DNA of 64,000 nucleotides from Saccharum officinarum (taxonomy: Eukaryota; Streptophyta; Magnoliopsida; Poales; Poaceae). The notes beneath the pieces were generated by a model that made no database searches, was not told the origin of the DNA, and worked only from the letters and a program-made list of their open reading frames with translations. This document shows positions 45,909 to 57,075 of the stretch, piece after piece. The DNA is taken from NCBI GenBank assembly GCA_020631735.1, contig CM036170.1, forward strand, positions 73,237,737 to 73,301,736, read 5' to 3'. Numbering within the stretch: position 1 is the stretch's first letter; each line of letters starts with the position of its first letter. A program made the translations under genes and the position numbers.

Positions 45909-45927
45909 TTGGCGCGCTAGGTAGGGG
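45909..45927 (+). promoter_or_regulatory. Primer-binding site of Tat-lineage element
   Basis: TTGGCGCGCTAGGTAGGGG one base after the LTR. Very close to the TGGCGCGCCAGGTAGGGG form seen in RIRE2/Huck-like grass elements. Confidence 0.75.
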
Positions 45928-46062
45928 CCTTCTACGCGTCATGCTCCATCTCTTAGGTCTCGATGGCCACCCCCTGCATCCGCTTTACTCTCGGCTCCCA
46001 CGTCTGATTTGGCAGCCTAGATTTCCTCTGTATGGGAGGAGACTACGATTTGGTCCTTCTTT

Positions 46063-46067
46063 CCCCT
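46063..46067. repeat. Target-site duplication CCCCT (left)
   Basis: Identical to 47648-47652, abutting the solo LTR. Confidence 0.9.
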
Positions 46068-47647
46068 TGTTGGTATTTATTAACTCAACACTTATTTTGG
46101 ACAGTCACATATTAATCACCTATACCTCTAGCTTTATTATACCAGGTTGTCATCCCTAGCGTTGGAAGCTAAAAGTATTTAATGGCATTTCTATCATTTC
46201 ATGTGACTAAAATAATTATAAAGATGTATATGATAATGTAAATGTATCCGCAAGCGCACAGATGAATATACCATTGTAGCATTTTACCTAGAGTATTACC
46301 AGGTTGTCAATTTATATTTATACCATTGGGAAGGGAAGGATGACGGAATATATCACTTGTATGTATAAATGATGGAGAGAGTCAACTATACTCAATCTAT
46401 CTACTCAAAACAGGGGTAAGTCACAAGATAAAATAATAATCATAAGCATATGATAAGTCATAAATAGTAATCAACCTTAGATCATTTCCAATCTAAGAAT
46501 TAGCATGGATTAGGTAGGTATAGAGAAATATTCCTAAGTTATTCTTAACTACATGTCAATGTATACCATGATTAGTGCAATTATGTCTAGCAATCATGGC
46601 AAGAAGGCATTATATCTACACATAAGGGACATCACTAATAAGGTAGTTTATGAACATAGCATAAAATCTACCTTGGCAACCGGGTCCAACTTGGCCTATA
46701 TTTGAGGAGTGGACTACAAAGGACTCAACGAAAGTGTCACATTTGCATTCTAATGCTACTTCGCGATCTACCACTAAGCCTGGAATATAGGGTGTTTCCG
46801 CAGGTAAACAATGTCTAAGCACCATGCTTACACAATGTTGACCACCCACCCATGATATCAAAGGGCGAGAGCTTTGCGATCCTATGTTTGAATATAAAGA
46901 CAATCTAACTATGCTAGACATATAATCAAAGTATATAAAGAACAATATAATTGCAAATATAATAATATAGAGCAAAGTCATATCAATTGTATCTAGCAGA
47001 ATATAAATAGAAAGATACAAAAGAGAGGTTACAAGGGCTTTACCAAGCCGCGCTCGTAGACAGATCCAGAATCCAAGACGAAGCTTGCCTCCCTCTAGAT
47101 CTAGTCTATGTAGCTATGCTATAGATAATGGTGGAGCTCTAAGGAGACTAGGATTGCTAGCTTTGATGACTTGATCAGGATTAAGACTTATGAATTGAAT
47201 TAGATGCCAGGAGGTGGAGGCTCTGCTTATATAGCCCCATAGAATGCACCGGAGTCCTCGAATCAAACCGACTTGAAACAACAGCGTAGACGCAAACCCT
47301 AAGGCGGTGGAGAACCGAAGTAAGAAGGGGAGGCTGTGCCCCACGGTCGGTCAACCAGGCCCACGGGTGGCCGCCCGCCCTCTCTGCCAGGTGGGTCCCG
47401 CCTTCTTCCACGCGTCTTCTCGTGTCTTCTAGAGTCTTCCTAAGTTGGTGCCGCAGATAAATATCAATTTTAATCCGATGTGTGGGTCCATCCTTGCGTA
47501 TTTCCTGATAAACCCCTGTAGAAACATAGGTTCACCAAAACCTATGAAATTCTATCAGTGTAAACCCTATCTCTACGTTTGGTATTGAATTATGTCCATT
47601 TCTATGCTTGGTTGACGGTATATTTTAGTAGTTATTGACCATCAACA
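46068..47647 (-). mobile_element. Athila-like solo LTR (1580 bp) inside the Tat element
   Basis: On the plus strand it runs from TGTTGGTATTTATTAAC to TTATTGACCATCAACA, so the minus strand starts TGTTGATGG and ends ACCAACA like the other Athila-like LTRs here. It has an intact CCCCT duplication. TATA box on minus at 47233-47227 (GGCTATATAAG). It contains no internal sequence. Confidence 0.92.
47227..47233 (-). promoter_or_regulatory. TATA box of solo LTR
   Basis: TATATAA on the minus strand in GGCTATATAAGCAGAG, the equivalent position to the other family LTRs. Confidence 0.6.
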
Positions 47648-47652
47648 CCCCT
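47648..47652. repeat. Target-site duplication CCCCT (right)
   Basis: Partner of 46063-46067. Confidence 0.9.
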
Positions 47653-47852
47653 TTCATCGATAGTGATGCCATCTTTGAGGCCCTATCCAGCCTTCATCTG
47701 TGCACCAACGAGGGACAGGCCCTAGAGAATGACTGGCCAGGAGGTTCCTAAGGCAGATCGATGCGGGCCGATAAGCCGCACGACCACGGGAAAGCCCATG
47801 GCCAGTCCTTGACTACAGTTCACCTTAATCCATCTATGAGAGAGAGATTCCC

Positions 47853-48074
47853 ATGGATCTGTCGAATCACCATGCGCAGGCTATCGCGAAAGTCCTCGCG
47901 ACCACCGAGACAGCCTCTAGCACCAGCTCCGACGAAAACGACGGCAGTTGGGCCGGCGCCAACTTCTCCGAGCTCAACGACCCGAGGGCTTTACATCATT
48001 TCATTAGCATTTGCGACTACCTCCTCGATGGCGGTGACTCCAACGACGGTAGCTACGAGCTCACGTGGCCATGA
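47853..48074 (+). pseudogene. gag: Tat-lineage gag, N-terminal piece
   Basis: MDLSNHHAQAIAKVLATTE, then GANFSELNDPRALHHFI and CDYLLDGG, is typical of the N-terminal gag region of RIRE2/Huck-like elements. It stops after ELTWP. The following 48080-48900 is not gag but spacer-like sequence related to 55180-55680, so gag is interrupted here by rearrangement or insertion. Confidence 0.65.
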
Positions 48075-48900
48075 CGCCGGAAGGCGGAGGCTGCGCACGA
48101 CGTCAACACGCTACGATCGGTAGATCACCGCATCACCCCCTGCCCAAGATCTATTATCCTACTTTTGGAAGTTAATGAGTTTGTGCATGCGTTCAAAATC
48201 TTTGCACGTTATTCGTTGTAATTTATCTCTTTATTTAAACCATGAGTTAAATCATCAGCGATAATTACGTAATACGGTTTCTCTCTTTATGGTCCGTTAC
48301 GACACGGAGTTCGAAGGCTGGCCCAGCAAGGGTTCGACAGCCGCTCCGAGCCACCCAAGTGAGGGATGGCTTGAGAAGGGGCACACAAGCGGCCAATACC
48401 TAGACGCGCTGAGCGTCGAGGGCCTTCTCGAGCCATGTTCAAGTCAAGGCTGGTTTACGGTTTGGGAGTTTTTTTTCAAAAAAAGGCAACGAGCCCTCGG
48501 GGTTGGTCAAACAACCCTAGGAACTCCCTGAACCAACCGCCAAAATTTTTTGAAGCCGATCACTAGCTTACCTCCATCGGATCCCCACGAATGGGAACTG
48601 GGCCTTCACTTGAACTAACCCGATTGTAACTCAACGGGCACCACGACTCGACCCAGCGAGAGATGCCGTGGCGTTGTTCGAACCCTCTTTGTGAAAAAGA
48701 TGCGCGAGGGATGTGGTAACTAAGCCTCTTGACTAGGCCCACGTGCGAGCAAGGGATTTCAGAGGACCCAGGGGCAGAAATTTCTGACCCACGAACAAAC
48801 CCTCCCGAGCGTCCTGACAAGCCTATGACCCCAGGCCTAGGTAAAGGCATCGATGAGGATGCATCTGACCCTGCCTCGGGATGTGGGAAACTACTGCACC
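48075..48900. repeat. Spacer-like segment inside gag, related to 55180-55680
   Basis: Shares, in order, GGTTCGACAGCC/GGATCGACAACC, GGGCACA, AGCGGCCAATACCTA/AGCGGTCAATGCCTA, CGAGGGC and GGCAGCGAGCCCTCGGG-type blocks with the spacer between the two antisense ORFs. It is non-coding. Confidence 0.6.
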
Positions 48901-48989
48901 TAAACATCTGATCAGTCTGTCAAAAATCACGTAAGCTACGTGCACACGAGTTCCTCCCTCTGTTCTTGGCTGACTCAGCAAGAGCCTCA

Positions 48990-50390
48990 CTGGAACATCT
49001 TCTAGCCCGTCGCATCCACATCTGGTCCGACCTCATGAAGGTTTTTGTGGGGAACTTCTAGGGTACCTATGTCCATCCTGGTAACTCCTAGGACCTCAGG
49101 AGTTGCCGCCAAAAGTCGGATAAAACTCTTCGTGAGTACATTCAGTGCTTCTCCCAGCAGTGCACCGAGCTACCCAACGTGACTGACGCCGATGTCATTG
49201 GGGTGTTCCTTGAGGGAACCACCTACAAAGAGCACATCCACGAGTTGGGGCACAAGGGCCCACGCACCACCAGGGAGCTCTTGGATCTTCCCACCAACTT
49301 TGCATCCGGTGAGGAGGTGGTAGGGGCAATCTTCCACGACACCAAGGGAAAGGAGAAGCAGTAGGAGAATGTCGACGAAGGCGGCTCCAGCCACAACTCC
49401 AAGAAAAAGAAGAAGGCTAAGCAGTCGTGCAAGGATCCCCTTGTGGCTGCCGCCGAGTGCAAGAACCCTCGAGCCCCTTCCGAGGGTGGCTCGGGAGTTT
49501 TTGACAAGATTCTCGATAAATCGTGCCCGTACCACTGGGGCCCAGTCAAACACACCCTCAAGGAGTGTGGTATGATGAAACGCTACTTCTTCGAGGGTGC
49601 CCAGGAGAAGGGTGACCCCGGCAAGAGGCCCGAGGATGACAAGGGCGATGGTAGGGAGAAAGATGACAACTTCTCTATCATCAACAACTGCTTCATGATC
49701 TTTGGCGGCCCCGCGGCCTATGACTCTTGGTGCCAGCGCAAGCTGGAACACCAAGAGGTCTGTGCCACTAAGCCAGCCACACCAGCCTTCATCGGCTGGT
49801 CTGGATCGGCCATCACTTTTGACTGTGATGACCACCCTGATCACATCCCTTAGCCAGGCCGATATTTTCTTGTTCTTGACCCCATCATCGGCAACACGCG
49901 GCTCACCAAGGTACTGATGGATGGAGGCAGCGGCCTCAACATCATGTATGCTGAAACCCTTGATGCCATGAGGATCAGTCGGACCTAGCTCCGCCCGAGC
50001 AGAGCACCTTTCCACGGTCTCGTACCAGGGAAGCGAGCCTTGCTCCTTGGGCAAATCGATCTATCTGTCACCTTTGGGGATCCTTCCAACTTCAGAAAGG
50101 AAACCCTCACCTTTAAGGTGGTCGGGTTCCACGGCACTTACCATGCCGTGTTGGGTTGGCCACATTACGCAAAGTTCATGGCCATCCCGAACTACACCTA
50201 CCTCAAACTCAAGATGTCAGGGCCCAACGGGGTCATCATTGTCCACACCACTTACCAACATGCCTACAAGTGCGATATTGAGTGCTGTGAGTACGCCGAG
50301 CCATCATTGAGTCCGAGGTGCTTGCAGCGAGCTAGAAGCATGCCTCAAAGAGGCACCCAACCCCAAGAGGTCCACCGGCTCCTTTGAGCC
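48990..50390 (+). pseudogene. Tat-lineage gag core, linker and retropepsin
   Basis: In pieces with stops and frame changes. DLMKVFVGNF then REYIQCFSQQCTELPNV is the Retrotrans_gag core (about 49030-49180). GPRTTRELLDLPTNFASGEE follows (49258-49317). A lysine-rich stretch and CPYHWGPVKHTLKECG, a modified zinc-binding motif (about 49520-49570), come next. Then GNTRLTKVLMDGGSGLNIMY carries the retropepsin active site (Asp codon 49920-49922), and the second protease half has FRKETLTFKVVGFHGTYHAV. It becomes frameshifted near 50300. In life Gag and protease would come from one polyprotein. Confidence 0.8.
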
Positions 50391-50663
50391 CGTCGAGGGG
50401 GTTAAGGAAGTTCCCCTCGACCCTAGCGGCTCAAACAGCAAGACAAGGTGCGGGGTCAGGCATTCAGCTATCAGGGATTTAGTGCTTCGCCTTAGACAGG
50501 ACAGCAGAGGCTGCCACAAGCTATCACCACCGTGGGAGGGCCCATTCATCGTCACAGAAGTACTCTGACCTGGCACTTACAAGCTGTCCACCGCAGACGG
50601 TGAAGTCTTCACCAACGCTTGGAACATCACATAGCTACGTCGCTTCTACCCATAGATTTCCAG
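50391..50663 (+). pseudogene. C-terminal remnant of gypsy pol, fused by deletion to the gag-protease part
   Basis: After a pre-RT linker (FEPVEGVKEVPLDPSG) the frame jumps to AIRDLVLRLRQDSRGC, KLSPPWEGPFIVTEVL and EVFTNAWNIT, then LRRFYP and a stop. The KLSPPWEGPF part normally follows integrase. RT, RNase H and integrase, about 3 kb, are gone. The breakpoint lies near 50440-50470. Two further in-frame stops are present. Confidence 0.8.
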
Positions 50664-51372
50664 GCTTGTCACAAGTTTAATCTCAAAAGAATAAAAAGAG
50701 TGCTCATTGTCTCGTACTTTGTCTGAACTCTAAGAGAGACCCGACCCTCCCTTTATTTAGGGTTGGGCCTCTCTCAAGGGCTAAAAGGGGGGATCCCCCC
50801 AATGACGCGAAATTTTCATGATACTTTTCAAAACAGTTTTCACACCGGACCCCTTATAGCGTTGCTTAAGGAAACAGATGTTCTAGAAAGCGAAGAGCCC
50901 CCCTAGGACAGATCAGTCGGATTGTGAGAAACCTACACCCCAGCGGTTATGGTGCCTTTGGTCACCAGTCTAGGCCTAAGGGGTCGACTCATACATCTAG
51001 AAAATCCGTAAACTTAACACGACGTGGGGATCAGGCAACCAGTCAAAAAACTTTGTGAAAAGATATCCACCTGAGCCCTCCAACGATGACTGGGGAATGC
51101 GAGTACGTTTGGAGTATGAGGATCCCTTAGGTCGAGTTAATCGGACTGTGAAAAACCTACGCCCCTACGGCTATGGTACTCTTGTCCATTGACTCCGACC
51201 CAAGGCATCAGACTCAACTCTAAACACCACAAAACTCAACGCACTAGGAGGGCCGGGATGAACACGAAAAAACTTAGAACGAAAGATAAATGCAAGTTTT
51301 CAAAGGGGCCCCGAGGGCCACAGACTTGTCCAAAATCTTAAGTTGTTACATGGGCACCTTGCCCGACACTGT
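50664..51372. repeat. 3' spacer with tandem duplication and a perfect palindrome
   Basis: GGGGGGATCCCCCC (50787-50800) is a perfect 14-bp palindrome. A diverged duplication of about 200 bp follows (about 50905-51050 and 51120-51262), sharing CGGA(C/T)TGTGA(A/G)AAACCTAC and the flanking blocks. No coding sequence. Confidence 0.65.
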
Positions 51373-54300
51373 TTATAGATTCAAAGGTGGGGGGATGACC
51401 TCTTCTTCAAACTTGGCCACCAGAATCTTCGCCGGCTCCAGCACCTCTTCGTTGATGGCATCGAGCTCCTCCTCAGGGCCATCGACATAGCCATCACTAA
51501 GCGCCTCTAGGTCAATCTTTTAGTAGTAGGACCTGAAGATGGCAAGCGCACGCTGCATTCCATGGTGGAGCACCTCCTTCACTTGGGTCCGAACCCGCTC
51601 GAAGGCGACCCTGAGATGACTCCGTAGCGAGCTCGCTCCAGGGCGCACCTAGACCGCTCCGAGAGCATCGCACACCAACTCGGTGGAGCTCAGAGTGCTC
51701 ACGCTGCTCTGTCGTCAGGGTCTCCCACATCAAAAGAAGCTCCACCTCCACCGTGGCAAGCTTACTCTTTAGCCCTAATCATCACAGGAGATAAGAAGCA
51801 CATTTTGAAAAAGTGCCCAACAATGGACGGCCAAAGGTACTTACCTTCTAGCTCGCCAAGAGCATGCTCGCGCTCATGGCGGATGGAGTCAAGCTCGGTC
51901 TGGAACTGCTTCAAAGCCTATGATAGCTCCTCACGCTCGCTCTTCACCTTTTGGGCCTCCTCTTGGTCCTTACGAGCACACTCGATGAGGGCCGCCAGCT
52001 TCACCCTCGACTCCTTAGCGTCGGTGACTACCTCATCATAGCAGATATGAAGATCCGCCATTTTGTTGTGGAGGATGACCATCCTCTTTTGGGCCTCTGC
52101 AAGCCACGCCTCGGCAGCAGCAGTCCTTAGCATTTCCTTCGACCAGCATCCTCAGGAGCCCTGCTCATGAAAGAGAAACTCCAACCTTGCCCGGTTCCAT
52201 TCGAGCAGTGCCTATGCAAGGAGTCATGTCAAAGACACCAAAAGGCAAAAGCACCAAATGACAAGCATTCAACTAACTCGACGCACCTGGCCAGCTGGGC
52301 GGATGTCATTGTGCAGGACGGAGAATGTCGAGGTTAGAGCCTGGTTTAAGGTTTGGCACCCTAACTAGATCCGGCTCCAGGACTCCAAATCCTCGACATC
52401 ATCCAACACAAAAACTGGCGATGCCTCTGGCTGATTCTGATCTGACCAGGTGCGGCACGGACCGACCCACTAAAAGGGATCACACCCCACCCGCACAAGG
52501 GCCACAGCCCCCCTGGCGTAGGAGGGCTATGCCATCTCGGCCAAGTCAGAGGGCTCCTTGGACAAGATCGACACCACCTCCACCTCGATGATGTCGGGCC
52601 CGCTCGTCGCCGTCTCCTCCGCCCGAGACCTGCCTCCCGCAACAGATACTACTTACACCGAAGGGCCCTCAGGTAGAGCCTCCTTTGCCGCCTCCTAAGC
52701 ATCGGCGCTTCCACCCGCTCCCATGGTCAATACAGGCATCTCTGCCGTCAGAGGCGGACACACCTCACTTTCCTGAGGGAGCACCCCCTTGAGAGTGAGA
52801 TTCGGCCCAACCCGCGATAGCTGCTCTAGTGCCGCCTTCCCCTCCTGCATGGATTTCTCTACCTTTGCTTTCGAAAGCACCACACCTGCTGATAGGGTGG
52901 GGTTGGGTGGAGGTGAAGCGAGGGTGACCGACACCTCATGTCCCTCTTCAACCATGGACGCGGGAGGAATGCTACCGCCCGTCCCCAAGGTGGAGACATC
53001 TGATCTCGGCACACTACCACTAAGGCATGGCCTTATCACCTCAGTCTGCGGTGCAAGCAAGGGGACGTCGGGCCAAACCTTCCTACGAGAACGATGGGCG
53101 TTCATATTACCAAGCCTCGGTGCAAACAAGCAACAAGGAAAAAGCATCCCTTACCTCTACGACATGGGGCGAGGGCATTTTCACGATGGCTCGCTTAGGC
53201 CTGACCCCACTATCATGGGGCAGGGTCTCTTCCCGACCGCCACGGTCTCGGCCGTGTTAGGCTGAGGAACTAGCGGTGGCGACCCCACCATCTGCTGGGG
53301 TCGAGATTCCTCTGCCCTCTCAGAATGGGCCAACTCCTACAGCCTCGGGGGCTCCTCTCCTCCGCCCGTTGCCGCAGCTCCCCTGAGATTGGGGTCCTCT
53401 GATTCACAACATGGCAGTTCAGCCTGTGGCGACTGCCCCTCGATCGAGAGGGATGACTATCCGGGCAGTCCCCCTTCCTCGGCCATGGAATCCAGCCAAT
53501 CGTACTGGTCGATCTCCTCCTCCTTATCATCGTCGTCGTCAATGCTCGATGACTCCTCTTCTTCCTGGGCCTGCCGTTGCAATTTCTAGCGCTTATCGCA
53601 CTCCTTCTTCCTTCTGGCCTTCTCAGCCGCCTTCTTCTTCCCTTCTTCTGTCTGCTTCTTCACCTCCTCGGTGTGAGCCCGGTTTCACGCCCTCTAGATT
53701 GTGTCCTCGAGAAGGGGTGGGTCAAAGTCAGGGACGAAGCAAAGACACCCCTGCAGCCGCCCAAGCCCTGGGTCAGGCAAAAAGGAATGCAAAGAGTCTA
53801 AGAAAAAGGGAGAGGAGAAGAAGAGTAGGGAGTGCTCACCATCTCGATGAAGTCATCATCAAGATGCATTGACGGGTGGGCTTCGAGGACGGCGTCAGAA
53901 GGGACACTCTTGAGCACCGACTTGATGCGCTCCTTGATCTCCTCCCGATCAAGCCCCCCGTCATGAGCACGGTCCCCTCGAGGGGTATGCTCGGCACCAT
54001 CTTGTCCAGGCGGCATGCCCGCCGCACCAATGGTAGCACCCTCCTCTCGTGGAACACAGCGATGACCCCTGGCTCCCGTCATGTCCGCATCTACCAGACG
54101 CTTGACCGCCAGGAGAAGGGTACCGATTTTCTTTCTTTTAGCGGCGATGGGACCATAGCCCCAGTGCTCCAGTGCTTGTTCAAAGAAGCGACCAGTGTAC
54201 GGAGGCAGGGGCGCATTGGCGTCGCTCCTAAGGTAAGACCACCACTGGTGCCACCCTTTGTTCAACGATGACCCCTTCATGGCGATGTACCTGTCCACCC

Positions 54301-54734
54301 AGCTCTGACGAAGCTAGATCGCACAACTTCTGATGCGCACCGACGCCATCTCGCCCCTCCTCACTATCTTGAGGAAGACGATGGTGCAGAAGTAGTACTT
54401 CCACAGGGCAAAGTTGGGGCCTGATGCCTAGATAGCCCTCACACAGGGCGATGAAAACCCCAATCCGCAAAATCGAGTTGGGATTGAGATTATGCATCTC
54501 AATCCCATAATGGTGAAGGAGACCATGGAAGCAGTTGTTCGCAGGCATCCCGAACCCCCGCTCATGGAAGTGCGCAAAGCTGATGACGTAGCCGGTGGAA
54601 GGGTTCGGCTCATCTTCGTTGTCGGGGACAATCCACTCTAGCTGTGCGGCATTCATCACCGGATGGAAGAGCCCATCCTCGATGAGCTGCAATGTAATCT
54701 TCTTGACGAAGCTGGAACGACCCCACAGATCCAT
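51373..54734 (-). pseudogene. Antisense ORF 1 of Tat element (putative gypsy-type transposon domain protein)
   Basis: Starts MDLWGRSSFVKK at 54734. The N-terminal domain includes GYVISFAHFHERGFGMPANN, HYGIEMHNLNPNSILRIGVF and, after a frameshift near 54420, the DRYIAMKGSSLNKGWHQWWS piece (54298 frame). This is the PF04195-type domain annotated as putative gypsy type transposon. It runs on through DDDFIEM with a GTGAGC donor-like site (about 53838). A Lys- and acid-rich segment follows (KKAAEKARRKKECDKR, about 53600), then a coiled coil (ARKDQEEAQKVKSEREELS, 52133-51918) with a GTAAGT donor near 51845. The last exon-like part is KIDLEALSDGYVDGPEEEL, down to a stop at 51373. Several stops and frame changes break it. 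Function unknown. It lies opposite to gag-pol in the 3' part of the element. Confidence 0.75.
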
Positions 54735-55849
54735 TGAGATGGCTGAGGAAGCACTCCGACGGCGAAGGCAACGGCGGCGGCCACGGGGTTAGTTTTGATT
54801 TTTCTCTACCCCACTCTGATCCATCCTTGCTAAGGCAGATGGAAAACACGAGCACAAGGAAGGCTAAAGGCAGAGGTGTGCAAGGAAGAGGAAAAACCAC
54901 TGGGTTAAAAAGGGGGAAAGCCGGGGCAATTCGAGACTCCAACCACTCGCATTAAATGCATCTACAAAAATGTCTCACCACGTCCTGAATATCTCAGTAA
55001 CCGTTTGCACACCACATGCAAATCCGCTCCGACACCTCACACCATCCGCCTCGCATGCCACGCTTGCCGTTATCCCATCACCACGTGGGGCTCGTGCACC
55101 TCCCATTTCCGTGGGCCGATCATAGGCCTCGACAGATAGGAGAAGAATATGAAACTACACATGCTCCTCCAGCCCAATTACGGTCAGGGGTTCAAAGGCT
55201 AGCCCACCGTGGGATCGACAACCGCCTTAGGACTCTTTGGTCAGGAGTGGCACAGAGTGGGCACATTAGCGGTCAATGCCTAAGCGCTCGGGCGCCGAGG
55301 GCATTCCAACCCACGTTTAAGTCCTGACGAACATCCGACTCGTGGTACTCCTCGAAGGAAGGCAGCGAGCCCTCGGGCCCGGTCGGATGGCCCCGAGAGC
55401 TATAAGAATCAGCCATCAAGAATCAGGAGTATGTCACCACCTTGGTCATAAGCCAGCGCCTAGCGAATGGGACCTAGACTCCACTCAGACCTACCCACTA
55501 ACTGCCCATCAAGAGCCATGGTTCATCAAACGAGGATAATGTGGTTTGACTCACCCCCTCCATTCCACAAAGGAACGTGTGAGGGATCGAAACAAAGATG
55601 GGTGGCCTCCCGATAGGAATCCTGGATCAAGCAAGGGCTCAGGGGCCGCACTCGTGTCCTGACCCAACAAACGGTCATGACCCTACGTTGAGTAAGGGCT
55701 TGGGAGCCACGAACGACCCAACGAATGGTCACCCCCCACATCACTTCTAAAATCACATTAGAACTCACATCAATGAAAGATGCGATTCATTAAACAATGA
55801 CGAGTCTTTTTACAAGAGTACTTCTAAGGAAAAATGCGAAAAAACTTTC
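54735..55849. other. Spacer between antisense ORFs
   Basis: Contains the likely upstream region of antisense ORF 1 (54735-54960, a minus-strand TTTTTAACCC motif about 180 bp upstream of its ATG) and the spacer segment repeated at 48290-48900. No convincing coding region. Confidence 0.5.
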
Positions 55850-56652
55850 CTAAGCAGGGATCAAGATGGCCTCGACGATGATGTCCTTGGAACTAGGTAA
55901 GGAATGCCAGCCAGTAGGCCTTGACCTTGATGTTGGCCACCACTAAAGGCCCTAGGAGTTTGGTGGCTTCCTCCATGATCCCCTCGACAGAGACCAGATC
56001 AACAACGGCGCCGGCTGCCTCATCAAAGTCTCCCAAGCGCCGTCGTGGTCAGCCAGGTCCTGGCCCTCTAGAAGCCCCACTAGGTGGTGGAGCACGTACC
56101 CTGAACGCACCTACGACACTGTCAGGGCCACCACCGCCCCATGATGGATGCCGAGCTCTACCGTGTCCCAAATACGGTTGGGGAGATCCAAGAGGCGCTC
56201 CTCCCGATTCACACCGTGGGCATAGACATACCCTATCGTAGCGTCCACTGCTTCCTAGATCCCTAGCAGATCTACCTCCAGCTCTGCTCCACACATGAAC
56301 ACAATGAGTGCGAAAAACGAATGCAGTTCATCAAACCAGAATGACAAATGGAGAACTCACCGGCCACCTGGCTGTCTACGGCCACATGCTGGTCTCGGAT
56401 GACCTGCGTCTCCTGCTCTGGCACCTCGAGCGTAGCCTAGGAGACCTCCAGATACCTCCTAAGTCGCTCCACCTCTATCTCCACCACCGTAGCCGGCGTA
56501 GCATCAAACAGTGGCCCCGGCTCCGCGGTAACGGCCAGAGGCAACCGCCTCCCACGTCCATCGCCAGAGGATGACCCCGCCCCCATCACGCGGTGTTGTG
56601 TGGACCGCCCACCACCGGACACGTCTTTAGTAGGGCATTTACCTAGGTCCAT
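55850..56652 (-). pseudogene. Antisense ORF 2 of Tat element, helical protein with one intron
   Basis: Start MDLGKCPTKDVSGGG at 56652. A Gly/Arg/Ser-rich N terminus precedes VVEIEVERLRRYLEVS, with an in-frame stop at about 56437, and then EQETQVIRDQHVAVDSQVAG. A splice-donor-like GGTGAGTT follows (about 56360). After a gap of about 80 bp the frame resumes (ELEVDLLGI, VNREERLLDLPNRIWDTVEL, LTVS, LHHLVGLLEGQDLADHDGA) down to a stop at 55850. Not matched to a named domain. Leu- and Glu-rich spacing suggests helices. A TATA box lies 107 bp upstream of the ATG. Confidence 0.65.
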
Positions 56653-56758
56653 GGCGAAGGCGGGAGGAGGGTGCCATGACGAGAGGGGGCAAAGAGATCA
56701 TGAGCCGCTACGAAGAACTAAGAAGAACAGATGGAATCCTGTGCCCCGCCTGTGGCCG

Positions 56759-56766
56759 TATTTATA
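56759..56766 (-). promoter_or_regulatory. TATA box upstream of antisense ORF 2
   Basis: TATAAATA on the minus strand, followed by a GC-rich start-site region and a T/C-rich 5' UTR, 107 bp before the ATG. It suggests an independent promoter for the antisense gene. Confidence 0.6.
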
Positions 56767-56975
56767 ATACCATACAGGGCAACTGACTGGGCGCTAGTTG
56801 CCCAACTCCCCATGTACACAAAAAAAATCTAGGCACCTCCCCAACTTCCCATGCACTGGGACACGAAGCGTCACAACAACTGCTACCTGGCGTGACACCT
56901 CGTCCTCCCTAGGCGGGTCCACTCGCTCGATTCAAAGCCCTTGAAGGGATAATTCATCCCCTCAAGGCCTTGGGG

Positions 56976-57075
56976 TGTAACACCCTATGTGTTAAGCATG
57001 CAATAGCATTTGCAAATCATTAGCATAATCATCATTATGCATTCATAAGAACAACATGACTATTCTTTGAGGTAA
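56976..57075 (+). repeat. Inverted LTR terminus fragment of the first gypsy family
   Basis: TGTAACACCCTATGTGTTAA, then GCATGCAATAGC, is the outer LTR start in plus orientation, but only about 100 bp long. It joins directly to minus-strand gag-pol sequence of element G3. The junction is not a normal LTR element structure. Confidence 0.65.

Larger units (their letters stand above)
44843..56975 (+). mobile_element. Tat-lineage gypsy element, non-autonomous, with nested solo LTR and antisense ORFs
   Basis: 5' LTR (44843-45907), PBS, internal region interrupted by a solo LTR (46068-47647), gag-protease (47853-50390), a remnant of the pol C terminus (to 50663), a repeat-rich spacer, antisense ORF 1 (54734-51373) and antisense ORF 2 (56652-55850). 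No 3' LTR is seen before the junction with another family at 56976. Antisense ORFs 3' of pol are a known Tat-lineage trait. Confidence 0.8.
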
